The position numbers were made by a program, and so were the translations under genes. A stretch of 64,000 nucleotides of DNA from Vallitalea pronyensis (GTDB lineage: Bacteria > Bacillota > Clostridia > Lachnospirales > Vallitaleaceae): contig NZ_CP058649.1 of the NCBI RefSeq assembly GCF_018141445.1, positions 3,429,001 to 3,493,000 on the forward strand, in the 5' to 3' direction. Numbering within the stretch: position 1 is the first letter of the stretch; every line of letters starts with the position of its first letter. Shown here one piece after another: positions 27,627 to 37,381 of this stretch. Under the pieces are notes generated by a model. It saw only the letters and a program-made list of their open reading frames with translations, was not told the origin of the DNA and did no database searches.

Positions 27627-29234
27627 TTATCCAATATATTTTTCTAAAGTACGTCGTACTGCACCACTTCCAGCGATCATTTCATTAAACATGCCTTCAA
27701 TTTTTTCACCTAGTTGTATAGCATATAAATTGATGCCAAAGATTTTTTCATTGGATAGAATGCTGCGTATATCTGTTGATGTATCTCCAAGTTTTATCCC
27801 TTTCAATGCGTCTTGTAACGTATCACCTAATGGATCAGGACTAATATCGAATGGCTCTCCCTTATCATCAATGCCTAATAGATAGCGACACCATGTAGCA
27901 ATAGCTAGAGGAATAGCAACCAAATCCGATGGATCAAGGTCGTTTCCATTGACATAAGCCTTTATGGTCTCACCAAAGCGAATACCTACTTTTTGAGAGG
28001 TATCTGTGGCAATCCGTTGAGGCGTATCAGGAATATAAGGGTTGGCAAATCGTTCATTCACAACTTCATCTAAAAAGGCTTTAGGATTGACAATGCCTGG
28101 GTCAACAACAACTTTTAAACCTTCCTCATAACCAATGGTCTGAACAAACTTTTTTAAGGTATCATCTTGCATTTCATCAGCTATTAATGTATAACCAAGC
28201 AGGCAACCTGATACAGCTAAAGCTGTATGGAGAGGATTAAGACACGTTGTTACTTTCATGGTCTCCACTTTATTAACGGTTTCTCTATCGGTAAATATAA
28301 CACCTGCTTCTTCTAGCATGGGCCTGCCATTGGTAAACTTATCTTCAATGACAAGGTATTCACTTGTTTCAGCATTGACAAATGGTGCCATATAAGCATT
28401 TTTTGATGTAATGATAACATCCATATCTGTAATACCTTGATTGTTTAATGCTTCTTTTACTTTTTCAGAAGGTCGAGGTGTGATTTTGTCAATCATGGAT
28501 AATGGGAACGTGATTTTATGTTCATCTTCCAAATATTGAATAAATGCTTCTTCAACAAATCCTTTCCCTAACCACTCTTTGGCAATGGTTACGACTGCAA
28601 GCTTTAATTTATCCCCATTATGAGAACAGTTATCCATACTCACAAAGGTCATAGGAAATTGTCCTTTTAAATACCGACCATAAGCTAAAGAGGTTATAAT
28701 ACTCATGGTGTGTATAGGATTCTCTGGCCCGTTTTCAATATCCTGTTTAATAATATTGAGATAATCACCAGAAGCGTCCGTTAAGCCGTATCCTTTTTCC
28801 GTTATTGTAAAACTTGCCATTTGTAAACTAGGATTCTCAAATATATTTTTTAATCGTTGGACATCTTCTAAGCGATTCTTATCCGTTGTTAGTCCTTCAA
28901 CAATACTGCCGATGACTTTTTTATCAAAATGACCATTAGCATGCATCAAGACTAACAAGGTTAAATTGTCATAGGGTCCATAGACTTTATCCATCACTTC
29001 AAAATCAAAGGATTCTACAGCGATTATGCCTGTATCCGCTTTTTGATTGTCCAATAATTGTTGGTGAGCATTGGCAATAAATCCTCTAAAGATGTTACCG
29101 GCTCCAAAATGAACCCATTGGGGTGTTTCTATTGTCTTTTGGAGGACTTTGTCATGGTCAAAGGTTGGTAAGCTTACCCCTACTGCGTTCCATGAGGCTT
29201 TATTTTCTAAGCTTTTTCGACTTAATCGTAGCAT
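27627..29234 (-). CDS. uxuB: Fructuronate reductase (mannonate oxidoreductase)
   Basis: 535 residues from the ATG at 29234 (SD AGGAGG upstream), one base after the uxuA stop. It is a mannitol-dehydrogenase-family protein: N-terminal nucleotide-binding HFGAGNIFRGFI (~35-46) and the SMDNCSHNGDKL and CNPLHTALA motifs of the long-chain dehydrogenases. UxuB reduces D-fructuronate to D-mannonate with NADH. The tight uxuA-uxuB coupling and hexuronate context favour UxuB over mannitol dehydrogenase. Confidence 0.9.
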   Translation of the reverse strand: MLRLSRKSLENKASWNAVGVSLPTFDHDKVLQKTIETPQWVHFGAGNIFRGFIANAHQQLLDNQKADTGIIAVESFDFEVMDKVYGPYDNLTLLVLMHANGHFDKKVIGSIVEGLTTDKNRLEDVQRLKNIFENPSLQMASFTITEKGYGLTDASGDYLNIIKQDIENGPENPIHTMSIITSLAYGRYLKGQFPMTFVSMDNCSHNGDKLKLAVVTIAKEWLGKGFVEEAFIQYLEDEHKITFPLSMIDKITPRPSEKVKEALNNQGITDMDVIITSKNAYMAPFVNAETSEYLVIEDKFTNGRPMLEEAGVIFTDRETVNKVETMKVTTCLNPLHTALAVSGCLLGYTLIADEMQDDTLKKFVQTIGYEEGLKVVVDPGIVNPKAFLDEVVNERFANPYIPDTPQRIATDTSQKVGIRFGETIKAYVNGNDLDPSDLVAIPLAIATWCRYLLGIDDKGEPFDISPDPLGDTLQDALKGIKLGDTSTDIRSILSNEKIFGINLYAIQLGEKIEGMFNEMIAGSGAVRRTLEKYIG

Positions 29235-29235
29235 C

Positions 29236-30309
29236 TTATTCCTCCTTTCTTTTATCAAGACTATCCCACACACCTAGCATATACATAACACCTAATGCGC
29301 GGTCGTATAACCCGTAACCGGGTCTACAATTTTTCTCTTCACCCCATAGATGGCGGCCATGGTCAGGGCGAATGTATCCTTTAAAATCATTATCGTGATA
29401 GGCTTTTAACACGTCATAGACATCCACATTGCCATCTTTACCTCGGTGTGATACTTCAATGAAATCACCGTTATCATATACTTTTACATTACGGATATGT
29501 GCAAAATGGATACGATCATGAAATTCACGGATAATAGCAGGTATATCGTTATCTAAGTTTGGTCCTAAAGAACCTGTACATAATGTTAATCCATTATAGG
29601 GGCTATCCACTAATTCAAGAAATCGTTTAATGTAATCCCGATTACGAATTATACGTGGTAATCCAAAAATGGGCCATGGTGGATCATCTGGATGAATGGC
29701 CATTTTTACATCACAGGCTTCACACACAGGGATAATCCTTTCAAGAAAATACTGTAAGTTATCAAACAGCATATCTTCCGTCATACCTTCATAGGCTTTG
29801 AATAAATCATCTAGTTTAGCCATACGCTCAGGTTCCCATCCTGGCATGGTGAAGTCACCTGCTCCATCTAGGATTCTCTGAGCCATTTTTTTAGGGTCAT
29901 GTTGAATGGCATTTTTCTCATAAAATAAAGCATTGGAACCATCAGGTAATGCTTTGTACAATTCCGTCCTTGTCCAATCAAAGATAGGCATAAAATTGTA
30001 GCATATGACCTTCACGCCCACTTGTGACAGCTTCTTAATGGTGTCAATGTAGATTGCGATGTACTTATCTCGACTTGGTAAGCCCAGTTTAATATCATCA
30101 TGCACATTCACACTCTCAACAACAGCTGGACTTAATCCTTTACTGGTTATTTGATCTACCACTTCTTGAATGCTTTCCATTTCCCATTCTTCGCCTGCTA
30201 CTTTGTCATGTAATGACCAAACAGCGCCTGTAACCCCTGGAATTTGGCGAATATGGTCTAAGGTTATGGAGTCATTATTTTCTCCATACCATCGCCATGT
30301 CATTTCCAT
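29236..30309 (-). CDS. uxuA: Mannonate dehydratase
   Basis: 357 residues from the ATG at 30309 (SD AAGGAGGG six bases upstream). The start METWRWYG-like segment, the IPVCEACDVKMAIHPDDPP metal-site strand and the FAHIRNVK motif are UxuA hallmarks. The enzyme dehydrates D-mannonate to 2-keto-3-deoxygluconate. With uxuB it forms the glucuronate branch of hexuronate breakdown. No isomerase (uxaC) or KDG kinase is present in this window. A palindromic operator lies just downstream of the promoter. Confidence 0.95.
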   Translation of the reverse strand: MEMTWRWYGENNDSITLDHIRQIPGVTGAVWSLHDKVAGEEWEMESIQEVVDQITSKGLSPAVVESVNVHDDIKLGLPSRDKYIAIYIDTIKKLSQVGVKVICYNFMPIFDWTRTELYKALPDGSNALFYEKNAIQHDPKKMAQRILDGAGDFTMPGWEPERMAKLDDLFKAYEGMTEDMLFDNLQYFLERIIPVCEACDVKMAIHPDDPPWPIFGLPRIIRNRDYIKRFLELVDSPYNGLTLCTGSLGPNLDNDIPAIIREFHDRIHFAHIRNVKVYDNGDFIEVSHRGKDGNVDVYDVLKAYHDNDFKGYIRPDHGRHLWGEEKNCRPGYGLYDRALGVMYMLGVWDSLDKRKEE

Positions 30310-30395
30310 TGTATCCCTCCTTGTATTCAATCTAACAGTAACATGTTCATGTTGCTTTTAAATTCATTGAGATGCATCAATTTTTTAAAGCATAA

Positions 30396-30407
30396 CTTGT
30401 ATACAAG
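30396..30407. promoter_or_regulatory. GntR-type operator O1 (uxuA)
   Basis: CTTGTATACAAG, a perfect 12-bp palindrome about +7 to +18 of the uxuA promoter. Confidence 0.7.
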
Positions 30408-30420
30408 CTCTTATGGTATT

Positions 30421-30450
30421 ATCATATAGTACAGATGGGACTTTTGTCAA
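30421..30450 (-). promoter_or_regulatory. uxuA promoter
   Basis: Minus strand TTGACA (30445-30450), 18-bp spacer, TATGAT (30421-30426). Confidence 0.75.
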
Positions 30451-30596
30451 TGTCTATTTTTTTGTATTTGCTCTTTACCAATTGACCATTTTTATGTATA
30501 CTGGATATATTAGTGTCGCTATCTATTATACGTATTGTTATAGATAATTATTTCGTTTAATCCAAATTAGCACAAACAACATGTTTTTAACGATAT

Positions 30597-30627
30597 CTTG
30601 TATACCAGTTATTAAATGACTTATGAT
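30597..30627 (+). promoter_or_regulatory. gntR promoter with operator O2
   Basis: CTTGTATACCAG at 30597-30608 matches O1 in 11 of 12 positions and contains the candidate -35 TTGTAT (30598-30603); TATGAT follows after 18 bp at 30622-30627. This predicts autoregulation. Confidence 0.6.
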
Positions 30628-30685
30628 AAATATAATAAGATATGCGTTTAGTCATTGAAAACTCAATAGAAAGAAGGAAATCAAA

Positions 30686-31351
30686 TTGGCAGCTATTAAG
30701 CGTGAAATCATACAGCTATTAAAAGAAGAAATATTAAGCCTGCAATTAAAGCCAGGTACAATCATAAGTGAGACCACATTATCTGAACGTTTTAAAATCT
30801 CCCGAACACCTATCAGGGATATTTTAAAACAACTGTCTGCTGAAGGATACGTGGATATCTACCCTCAAAAAGGCAGTGTTGTTTCTTATATTGACTTAGA
30901 ATCTGTAGAGCAAATCATATATCTTAGAAGTACTTTGGAAAAAGAAATGATCAAAGAATTATCAGCATACATTCCTCTAAAAGGATTGCATCAATTGCAT
31001 GATTTATTGACTTCACAAGAAGACTGTCTTAAAAAAGAGGATGCTTTTGGAAACTTTATGGCACTAGATGATGCTTTTCATAAAACGTTTTTTACCTTAA
31101 CAGGGCGTTTATTTCTATGGGATATCATTCAACAGTTTAATGCTCACTATTTACGTTACCGTAAACTTCATATGCTGAAAAAAGAAAAGTTATCTGAGAT
31201 TTTAAAAGAACACCAGTTAATCGTTTCTCACATTGTAGAAGGGAAAACGGAAGAAATTGACGCTCTTATTCATCATCACATTCGTGCTGATGTTAATTCT
31301 CTCTATTTTCAAGAACATTTTGCTGATTATATAAAAAAAGAAAAGAATTAA
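30686..31351 (+). CDS. GntR/FadR-type regulator of uxuAB
   Basis: 221 residues: a GntR winged helix (~1-72; LSERFKISRTPIRDILKQLSAEGYV) and an all-helical FCD ligand domain (~80-210) with D and H residues of the metal/ligand pocket (DDAFHKTFF, HHHIRADV). The start is TTG at 30686 with SD AAGGA. FCD-type GntR proteins such as UxuR and ExuR sense hexuronates. Divergence from uxuA and matching CTTGTATAC operators on both sides make it the likely local repressor, relieved by a hexuronate intermediate. Confidence 0.88.
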   Translation: MAAIKREIIQLLKEEILSLQLKPGTIISETTLSERFKISRTPIRDILKQLSAEGYVDIYPQKGSVVSYIDLESVEQIIYLRSTLEKEMIKELSAYIPLKGLHQLHDLLTSQEDCLKKEDAFGNFMALDDAFHKTFFTLTGRLFLWDIIQQFNAHYLRYRKLHMLKKEKLSEILKEHQLIVSHIVEGKTEEIDALIHHHIRADVNSLYFQEHFADYIKKEKN

Positions 31352-31359
31352 TGTGATGA

Positions 31360-31387
31360 AAAAAGAAAGCATTTTTGCTTTCTTTTT
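31360..31387 (+). terminator. gntR terminator
   Basis: Perfect 12-bp arms 31360-31371 and 31376-31387, four-base loop, the right arm ending in five T. Confidence 0.88.
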
Positions 31388-31420
31388 AAAAATTTCTATG
31401 TCATTGCCTTCAAATTTCTA

Positions 31421-32875
31421 TTAATCATGAATATTTTTCAATACGTCTAACAAAAATTCCCAAACCCTCCGCGTAGATGAAATGCTTAATCGCTCATCGG
31501 GGGTATGGACATCAAACATATTTGGTCCCAGTGCTACCATATCTAATCCTTCAATCTTTTCATCAAATATACCGCATTCAAGACCAGCATGAATGGCATT
31601 AACCAGTGGCTTCTTGCCATACTTTTCTTCATATGTCTTAATAAAAATATCCCGTAACTTAGATTCTTTTCGATATTCCCATTCTGGGTAGGCACCTGTA
31701 ACACTGTATTTAGCATCGCATTTTTCAGCCAAAGTTAATAATTGATTGCTTATTAATGTCTTTAGTGATCCAACAGAGCTACGTACAGCAAACGTTATTT
31801 TTACACGTTCTTCATTGGTGTGAATGACTCCAAGGTTAAGGGAGCTTTCTACTAAGCCATCAATATCTGCACTCATGGTTTGAATACCGTTTGGTAGATT
31901 AAGCAATAAGAAAATCAGATTATCTGTTGACCCTTGCGCCAATGTTTTTACATGCTCAATATTGGGTTCTGTTAATTCAACAACAAGCCCAGTATCACTG
32001 GTCTTGTATTCATGTTGTATGCTCTTCGTGATGTTATCAAGTATAGCTTTGGCAGCATCTAATTGATTCCCTTTTACAACAAGATGGGCATAAGCTTCTC
32101 TTGGAATAGCATTATCCTTAGACCCACCAAAAACATCTATAATCTTTAAATCAATTTCCGTCTTAAGTGCATATAAGATACGTCCTAATATACGGTTGGA
32201 ATTACCTCTACACTTATCAATTTCAGTTCCGGAATGACCACCTTTTAAGCCTTTTACCATAACTTTTAGGACATTGCCTTCGGCCTCTTCCCATACAGCA
32301 GGAATGCTAATAGATGCTTTTAGACCACCAGCACAGCTGACTGTGAATTCACCTTCTTCTTCACTGTCCATATTAATAAGGTATTTCCCTTGTATAGGAG
32401 AAGTATCCAGAGCAGATGCACCTGTCATACCCGCTTCTTCATCTGTGGTAATGACCACTTCCATGGGTGGATGAGGAATATCCTGTGCATCCAATAGCGC
32501 TAGACAATAGGCTACAGCGATACCATTATCAGCACCAAGTGTTGTACCTTCTGCTGAAATAAAATCGCCGTTCACTACTAAGCGAAGAGGGTCTTTTAAA
32601 AAGTCATGTACCGTATCAAAATTCTTCTCATTGACCATATCCATATGCCCTTGTAGAATAACGATTGGTGCATGTTCTAAGCCGCCTGTTCCAGGTTTCT
32701 TTATGATGACATTAAGGGCTTTGTCTTGTATCACTTCTAAATGTCTTTCTTTTGCGAAATTAACCAAATAGTCGCTAATTGCTTGTTCATTTCCTGAACC
32801 TCTTGGTATGTCACTGATGGCTTCAAAATACGTGAATACACCTTTTGGTTCTAATCCTTCTAAGATTTTACTCAT
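31421..32875 (-). CDS. pepD: Aminoacyl-histidine dipeptidase (M20 family)
   Basis: 484 residues from the ATG at 32875 (SD GGAAGGTG six bases upstream); E. coli PepD is 485. Metal-binding motifs are VILQGHMDMV, LGADNGIAVA, TTDEEAGMTGA and HAGLECGIF, with the PepD-type lid domain inserted at ~200-370. PepD cleaves Xaa-His and other dipeptides in the cytoplasm. It is followed after a gap by the UPF0210 gene upstream on the same strand, but no functional link is known. Confidence 0.93.
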   Translation of the reverse strand: MSKILEGLEPKGVFTYFEAISDIPRGSGNEQAISDYLVNFAKERHLEVIQDKALNVIIKKPGTGGLEHAPIVILQGHMDMVNEKNFDTVHDFLKDPLRLVVNGDFISAEGTTLGADNGIAVAYCLALLDAQDIPHPPMEVVITTDEEAGMTGASALDTSPIQGKYLINMDSEEEGEFTVSCAGGLKASISIPAVWEEAEGNVLKVMVKGLKGGHSGTEIDKCRGNSNRILGRILYALKTEIDLKIIDVFGGSKDNAIPREAYAHLVVKGNQLDAAKAILDNITKSIQHEYKTSDTGLVVELTEPNIEHVKTLAQGSTDNLIFLLLNLPNGIQTMSADIDGLVESSLNLGVIHTNEERVKITFAVRSSVGSLKTLISNQLLTLAEKCDAKYSVTGAYPEWEYRKESKLRDIFIKTYEEKYGKKPLVNAIHAGLECGIFDEKIEGLDMVALGPNMFDVHTPDERLSISSTRRVWEFLLDVLKNIHD

Positions 32876-32925
32876 ATCAATCACCTTCCCAAACCATTAT
32901 ACCATTTAAAGGAAAATGCGTCATC

Positions 32926-34284
32926 CTAATTTTTAAAACTATGGATTGGGGATGGAATTCTTCCACCACGATTAACGAAACGCTCACAACCGTAAGGGTT
33001 AACAGGCATGATTGGCGCATATCCAAGTAAACCACCAAACTCAGCTGTATCACCTACATCTTTTCCAATGACAGGTATAATTCTTACGGCTGTGGTCTTT
33101 TGATTAATCATACCGATGGCCATTTCATCTGCAATAATACCAGATATGGTGGTTGCCTTTGTTTTACCAGGTATTGCAATCATATCAAGACCAACAGAAC
33201 ATACACATGTCATGGCTTCTAACTTTTCCAGAGTAAGAGCGCCTTTGTTTACCGCATTAATCATACCTTGGTCTTCGCTTACAGGTATGAATGCACCACT
33301 TAAACCGCCAACATAAGAAGACGCCATAACACCGCCTTTTTTTACATGGTCATTTAAAAGTGCAAGAGCTGCTGTTGTACCTGGTGCCCCCACATATTCC
33401 ACACCAATTTCTTCAAGGATTTCTGCAATACTATCACCAATAGCTGGTGTTGGTGCAAGGGATAAGTCAATGATACCAAATGGCACACCAAGTGCTTTTG
33501 AGGCTTCTTTTGCCACCAGTTGTCCAACCCGTGTGATTTTAAAAGCTGTTTTTTTAATGGTTTCACACAATACTTCAAAATCCGAGTCTTTACAAGATTC
33601 AAGGGCCTTTTTCACCACTCCTGGACCACTGACCCCTACATTAATGACCGTATCATATTCGCTGACGCCGTGAAAGGCACCTGCCATAAAAGGATTATCA
33701 TCGGGTGCATTGCAAAAAACTACAAACTTAGCACAGCCAATGGAGTCTGCATCTTTAGTCAGCTGGGCTGTTTCTTTAATGGTTTCACCAATTAACTTCA
33801 CGGCATCCATGTTAATACCTGTTTTGGTAGAGCCTACATTAACCGAACTACATACACGTTCTGTTGTTGCTAACGCTTCAGGAATAGATTTTATCAGTGT
33901 ACGATCACTTGGTGTCATACCCTTGTTGACAATGGCAGAGAACCCACCAATAAAGTTAACACCTACTTCACGGGCTGCTTGATCTAAAGTCTTAGCTATG
34001 GATACATAAGAATCTGTTTTGGTACTTGATGCAGCAATGGCTATGGGCGTAATGGATATTCTTTTATTCACAATAGGAATACCATATTTTTTCTCGATGT
34101 CTTCACCGACCTTAACCAGGTCCTTAGCTTTTGTTGTAATTTTTTCATATATATTTTTATTAAAGGTATCGATATCTGAATCCGCACAGTCCATGAGATT
34201 AATGCCCATTGTAATGGTTCTTACATCCAGGTTAAACTCCAAAATCATGCTGTTGGTTTCTAGTACTTCAAACGAATTAATCAT
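32926..34284 (-). CDS. UPF0210 (DUF711/PFL-like) family protein
   Basis: 452 residues with the family's [11 protein letters not shown] start and [17 protein letters not shown] segment, followed by conserved glycine-rich stretches ([32 protein letters not shown]). The fold is related to pyruvate formate-lyase but the glycyl-radical residues are not recognised; the function is unknown. It is downstream of a small ACT-domain gene, the standard partner across Firmicutes, so ligand sensing by the ACT protein may control it. Confidence 0.92.
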   Translation of the reverse strand: MINSFEVLETNSMILEFNLDVRTITMGINLMDCADSDIDTFNKNIYEKITTKAKDLVKVGEDIEKKYGIPIVNKRISITPIAIAASSTKTDSYVSIAKTLDQAAREVGVNFIGGFSAIVNKGMTPSDRTLIKSIPEALATTERVCSSVNVGSTKTGINMDAVKLIGETIKETAQLTKDADSIGCAKFVVFCNAPDDNPFMAGAFHGVSEYDTVINVGVSGPGVVKKALESCKDSDFEVLCETIKKTAFKITRVGQLVAKEASKALGVPFGIIDLSLAPTPAIGDSIAEILEEIGVEYVGAPGTTAALALLNDHVKKGGVMASSYVGGLSGAFIPVSEDQGMINAVNKGALTLEKLEAMTCVCSVGLDMIAIPGKTKATTISGIIADEMAIGMINQKTTAVRIIPVIGKDVGDTAEFGGLLGYAPIMPVNPYGCERFVNRGGRIPSPIHSFKN

Positions 34285-34370
34285 ATACTGCTTTTCATCC
34301 TCTCTTCACTTGCTGTAGGAAGGGTGTGCTTCTTGGTCCATGGCACTTTCCTTCCATACTATACCATGTG

Positions 34371-34422
34371 TATAAACATTAACCATAGCTTAGCTTCTCC
34401 TATGCTAGGGTTGATGTTTATA
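34371..34422 (-). repeat. Intercistronic hairpin between ACT and UPF0210 genes
   Basis: Imperfect long hairpin: left arm 34371-34384 pairs with 34408-34421 (one G-U type mismatch), extended inward by TAGC/GCTA. It has no T run, so it may act as an attenuator or mRNA-stabilising element. Confidence 0.5.
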
Positions 34423-34423
34423 T

Positions 34424-34696
34424 CTATAAACGGTGCATCTTTTTAAAGATATTTTCGTGCTGAAGCTTAATGGCTACACCAATTTTATGGCCTAATTGCT
34501 CCAAATCATCCACAACATCACTAAATGATTCTGTTATTTCACTGATATCCACCACCATCATCATATTAAAATAACCTTGAACAATGGTCTGAGATATATC
34601 CAGTATATTCACTTTATGCTTAGCAAGATAGGTACATACCTCCGCAATAATCCCAACTCTATCTTGTCCAACGACTGTAATAATTCCTTTACTCAT
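34424..34696 (-). CDS. ACT-domain protein (UPF0237)
   Basis: 90 residues forming a single ACT domain: ITVVGQDRVGIIAEVCTYLAKHKVNILDIS is the ligand-binding start. ACT domains bind amino acids or other small ligands. It precedes UPF0210 in a conserved two-gene unit, with a hairpin in the 140-bp gap. SD AAGGAG lies before the ATG. Confidence 0.93.
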   Translation of the reverse strand: MSKGIITVVGQDRVGIIAEVCTYLAKHKVNILDISQTIVQGYFNMMMVVDISEITESFSDVVDDLEQLGHKIGVAIKLQHENIFKKMHRL

Positions 34697-34774
34697 TATA
34701 TGGTCTCCTTTCTATGTGTCTATCTATTCTTATACTATATGATTAACTTATTAATGTTCTAAAGTATATCTTTA

Positions 34775-34802
34775 CACCTAGATCAATGGATATGTCTAGG
34801 TG
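34775..34802 (-). terminator. Hairpin after the MBL-fold gene
   Basis: CACCTAGA/TCTAGGTG arms 34775-34782 and 34795-34802, 15 bp after the stop at 34817. No long T run. Confidence 0.5.
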
Positions 34803-34816
34803 ATGTGTGTGTATGC

Positions 34817-35620
34817 TTATCCTACTACAACTAATTTAGAATTGCTATTTCTCCCAGCAACGAACAATTTCAAACGTTCGTGATCCACATGAGCACAATC
34901 CATAAGCACTGCTCTTACTGCTTCGTAAGCTAACTCAGGAAAATTATTTTCTTGACTCAGATGACCAAGTATGACATGGGAGAGATTTTGGTGATAGAGA
35001 CTTGAGATAAGATGCCCTGATAATTCATTGGATAAATGGCCTACATCGCTTAATATACGTTTTTTAAGGAAATAGGGGTATCCTCCTACCTCTAGCATTT
35101 TAACGTCGTGATTCGCCTCAATAAACAGCACATTAGAATCAACAAGCTTGCTGACTATGTATTCATCGTAGCAACCTAGATCAGTAGCCACGCTAATTTT
35201 TTTTCCATCATGTAAAAAAGTATAACATACAGGGTCAATAGCATCATGAAAAGATCGAAATGGGTGAATAACCATATCCTTTAGGGTGACATTTTCATCT
35301 GGTCGAATCTCAATAAAATGAGCATGTTCCATTTTACCTATTTGTCGATAATTCAAAACAGCTTGTTGTGTTTTTTTTGTTGCATAGATGGGGATTTTAT
35401 ATTTTCTAGCTAATACACCCACACCCTTAATATGGTCTGAATGTTCATGGGTAATGAATATACCGTCTAGACGTGTGGGGTCCACACCTATTTCCCCTAA
35501 ACCTAGAGCAACTCTTTTACCGCTGATGCCTGAGTCAACCAGTATATTCACTTGGTCCGTTCCCACATAAATACAATTACCACTACTTCCACTGGCAATA
35601 CTACATATCTTAAATGCCAT
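34817..35620 (-). CDS. WalJ/YycJ-like MBL-fold hydrolase
   Basis: 267 residues from the ATG at 35620 (SD AAAGGAG eight bases upstream). It has the metallo-beta-lactamase motif THEHSDHIKG, further ligands (FRSFHDA, SVATDLG, EANHD) and starts KICSIASGSSGNCIYVG, typical of WalJ/YycJ, a 5'-3' exonuclease-like protein linked to cell-wall and division control in other Firmicutes. Here it is away from walKR, so the link is by homology only. Confidence 0.88.
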   Translation of the reverse strand: MAFKICSIASGSSGNCIYVGTDQVNILVDSGISGKRVALGLGEIGVDPTRLDGIFITHEHSDHIKGVGVLARKYKIPIYATKKTQQAVLNYRQIGKMEHAHFIEIRPDENVTLKDMVIHPFRSFHDAIDPVCYTFLHDGKKISVATDLGCYDEYIVSKLVDSNVLFIEANHDVKMLEVGGYPYFLKKRILSDVGHLSNELSGHLISSLYHQNLSHVILGHLSQENNFPELAYEAVRAVLMDCAHVDHERLKLFVAGRNSNSKLVVVG

Positions 35621-35671
35621 GTTAAAAACTCCTTTAACCATAATCCATGTTCATTATTTCTAGCATACGAA

Positions 35672-35699
35672 AAGCTATAAACGAAAAAGTTTATAGCTT
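35672..35699 (-). terminator. Terminator of the diguanylate cyclase gene
   Basis: Perfect 11-bp arms 35672-35682 and 35689-35699, 11 bp after the stop; short T tail on the minus strand. Confidence 0.7.
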
Positions 35700-35709
35700 A
35701 TATTATACA

Positions 35710-37371
35710 TTATAACTGAATATTATCAATAGTAATTCTACCTCGGCCATTGGTTTTTGAAAAATACATGGCATGATCGGCCCGATGTAATAGGTCTTCT
35801 GGGTCATCACAAACTTCAGGATAAGATGATATACCCGTACTAATATTAACCGAGATGGATTTATCGTTATAATAGAGTGTTTGCTCATGTATCATCTTAT
35901 GAATACTTTCCATAATCTCCCGGGTTTCTTCCAGGGTTTTATCTGAAAATATCAGTAAAAATTCTTCACCACCATAACGGCCTACAATACCACCTTTTGA
36001 TTTAGCATAGTTTTCCGTGATCGTGGCAATGATCTTAAGGACTTCATCACCAAATAAATGACCGTAAGTATCATTAATATTTTTGAACTTATCAATATCA
36101 AACAAAGCAACGGATAGGTTCATAAGCCCTTGTTTGGCTTTTTTAGACAAATCATCCAATACTTCTTGTAAGTAGGTTCTGTTATGCACACCCGTCAAAC
36201 CATCGCGTTTGGCCATTTCTTCCATTTTTGAATAGAGATTAGCGTTGGTAATAGCAATGTTAATCTGATTAGCAATGCCTCCAAAAAATTGAATACTGTT
36301 TTCGCTAAACATACGTGAAGATTCATGTTCGGCTATGAGTAGGCCATAGGTGGATTTTTCTTTCATAATGGGTATAATGACTAATGATCCTGCATCTCTT
36401 CCAGACATAAAATCATAGGCACCTTTTCTAACATGATTGTCAATATAAGGGGTTCCCAAACTAAAATATTTTTCTAATTTAGATGATTTCACTGCTTCAA
36501 CGAATGCCTTGGAATAATCTTGGCGATGTGTGGATTTTACTTTACACATATACGTGTCGAAATTGGCATCATAGATAACAAGAGAACAGGTATCCACACC
36601 GATTGCACCAATAATGGAATCAATAACTAACTTCATAAGTTCTTCAATGTCCAAAGCACGGCTGATATAGCTGAGCAATTCATTTTGAATATACATTTCA
36701 GCTGTAAAACGATTTAATCTTTCATTGGCTTCTTCTAATGCTGCTTTTTGATTGAGTAATTCATGATGGACTTCCAATACTTGATCACTGGATATTTTTA
36801 ATTCTACATTTTTCTTCTTTAATTGTACCCATAGGTTTTTTTGCTCATATACTTGCTGCTTTAGTTCTTCTGTTGAACCAAAGAAAATAGCATAAACACC
36901 CATGATAATGATAATACACTGAATCATTAAGAAGAGAGGTTCGTGGTCAAAAACCCTAAAAGTAAATGCGTATAGACTAGCAATGACTAAAGGTAATATA
37001 AGCATCCAATTAATATTATATCTTGAACGTTTACCTCCATGAATAAAAATGATAATAACTTCTAATGAGGTTAATACATACAGAATACCAGCAGAATTAG
37101 ATAAAAATCTATTCTCTTCAAACATGATCACAGCTACTATGAGCATCTGAATGAGTTTAATGACATAAAACACATAAATATTATTAAAATACTTTATACG
37201 ATACAATAAAACATTAACAACATAGAAGGCGATAATAATGAATAACCCTAGCAAAATAGATGGATTAAGCTTATCATAGAACCTTGCTACTATTGCATAG
37301 ACACTGATGATTATAATCATAATGGAATGTATCCCGATAAAATTTTTATCGTATTTTAATGTACGTTCCAC
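35710..37371 (-). CDS. Membrane GAF-GGDEF diguanylate cyclase
   Basis: 553 residues: about six membrane helices (~12-165), a coiled coil (~168-225), a GAF domain (~228-378) and a GGDEF domain (~385-545). The active site GGEEF is intact at 467-471 (RYGGEEF). The RxxD inhibitory site normally five residues upstream is absent (KSKGG), so feedback inhibition by c-di-GMP is unlikely. It should synthesise c-di-GMP at the membrane in response to a GAF or membrane signal. It is adjacent to the FtsA-like gene with 10 bp between, so probably cotranscribed. Confidence 0.9.
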   Translation of the reverse strand: MERTLKYDKNFIGIHSIMIIIISVYAIVARFYDKLNPSILLGLFIIIAFYVVNVLLYRIKYFNNIYVFYVIKLIQMLIVAVIMFEENRFLSNSAGILYVLTSLEVIIIFIHGGKRSRYNINWMLILPLVIASLYAFTFRVFDHEPLFLMIQCIIIIMGVYAIFFGSTEELKQQVYEQKNLWVQLKKKNVELKISSDQVLEVHHELLNQKAALEEANERLNRFTAEMYIQNELLSYISRALDIEELMKLVIDSIIGAIGVDTCSLVIYDANFDTYMCKVKSTHRQDYSKAFVEAVKSSKLEKYFSLGTPYIDNHVRKGAYDFMSGRDAGSLVIIPIMKEKSTYGLLIAEHESSRMFSENSIQFFGGIANQINIAITNANLYSKMEEMAKRDGLTGVHNRTYLQEVLDDLSKKAKQGLMNLSVALFDIDKFKNINDTYGHLFGDEVLKIIATITENYAKSKGGIVGRYGGEEFLLIFSDKTLEETREIMESIHKMIHEQTLYYNDKSISVNISTGISSYPEVCDDPEDLLHRADHAMYFSKTNGRGRITIDNIQL

Positions 37372-37381
37372 ACCTATCCCC

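Larger units (their letters stand above)
30310..30685. other. uxuA-gntR divergent control region
   Basis: 376 bp without a gene. It holds the uxuA promoter and operator at its left, a possible weaker central site with a TGTATAC core at 30493-30504, and the GntR promoter with a second operator at its right. Confidence 0.7.

Noticed and set aside
34870..34890. CAAACGTTCG, LexA-box-like half sites
   Set aside because: The half sites abut with no four-base spacer, and it lies inside the WalJ-like coding sequence.
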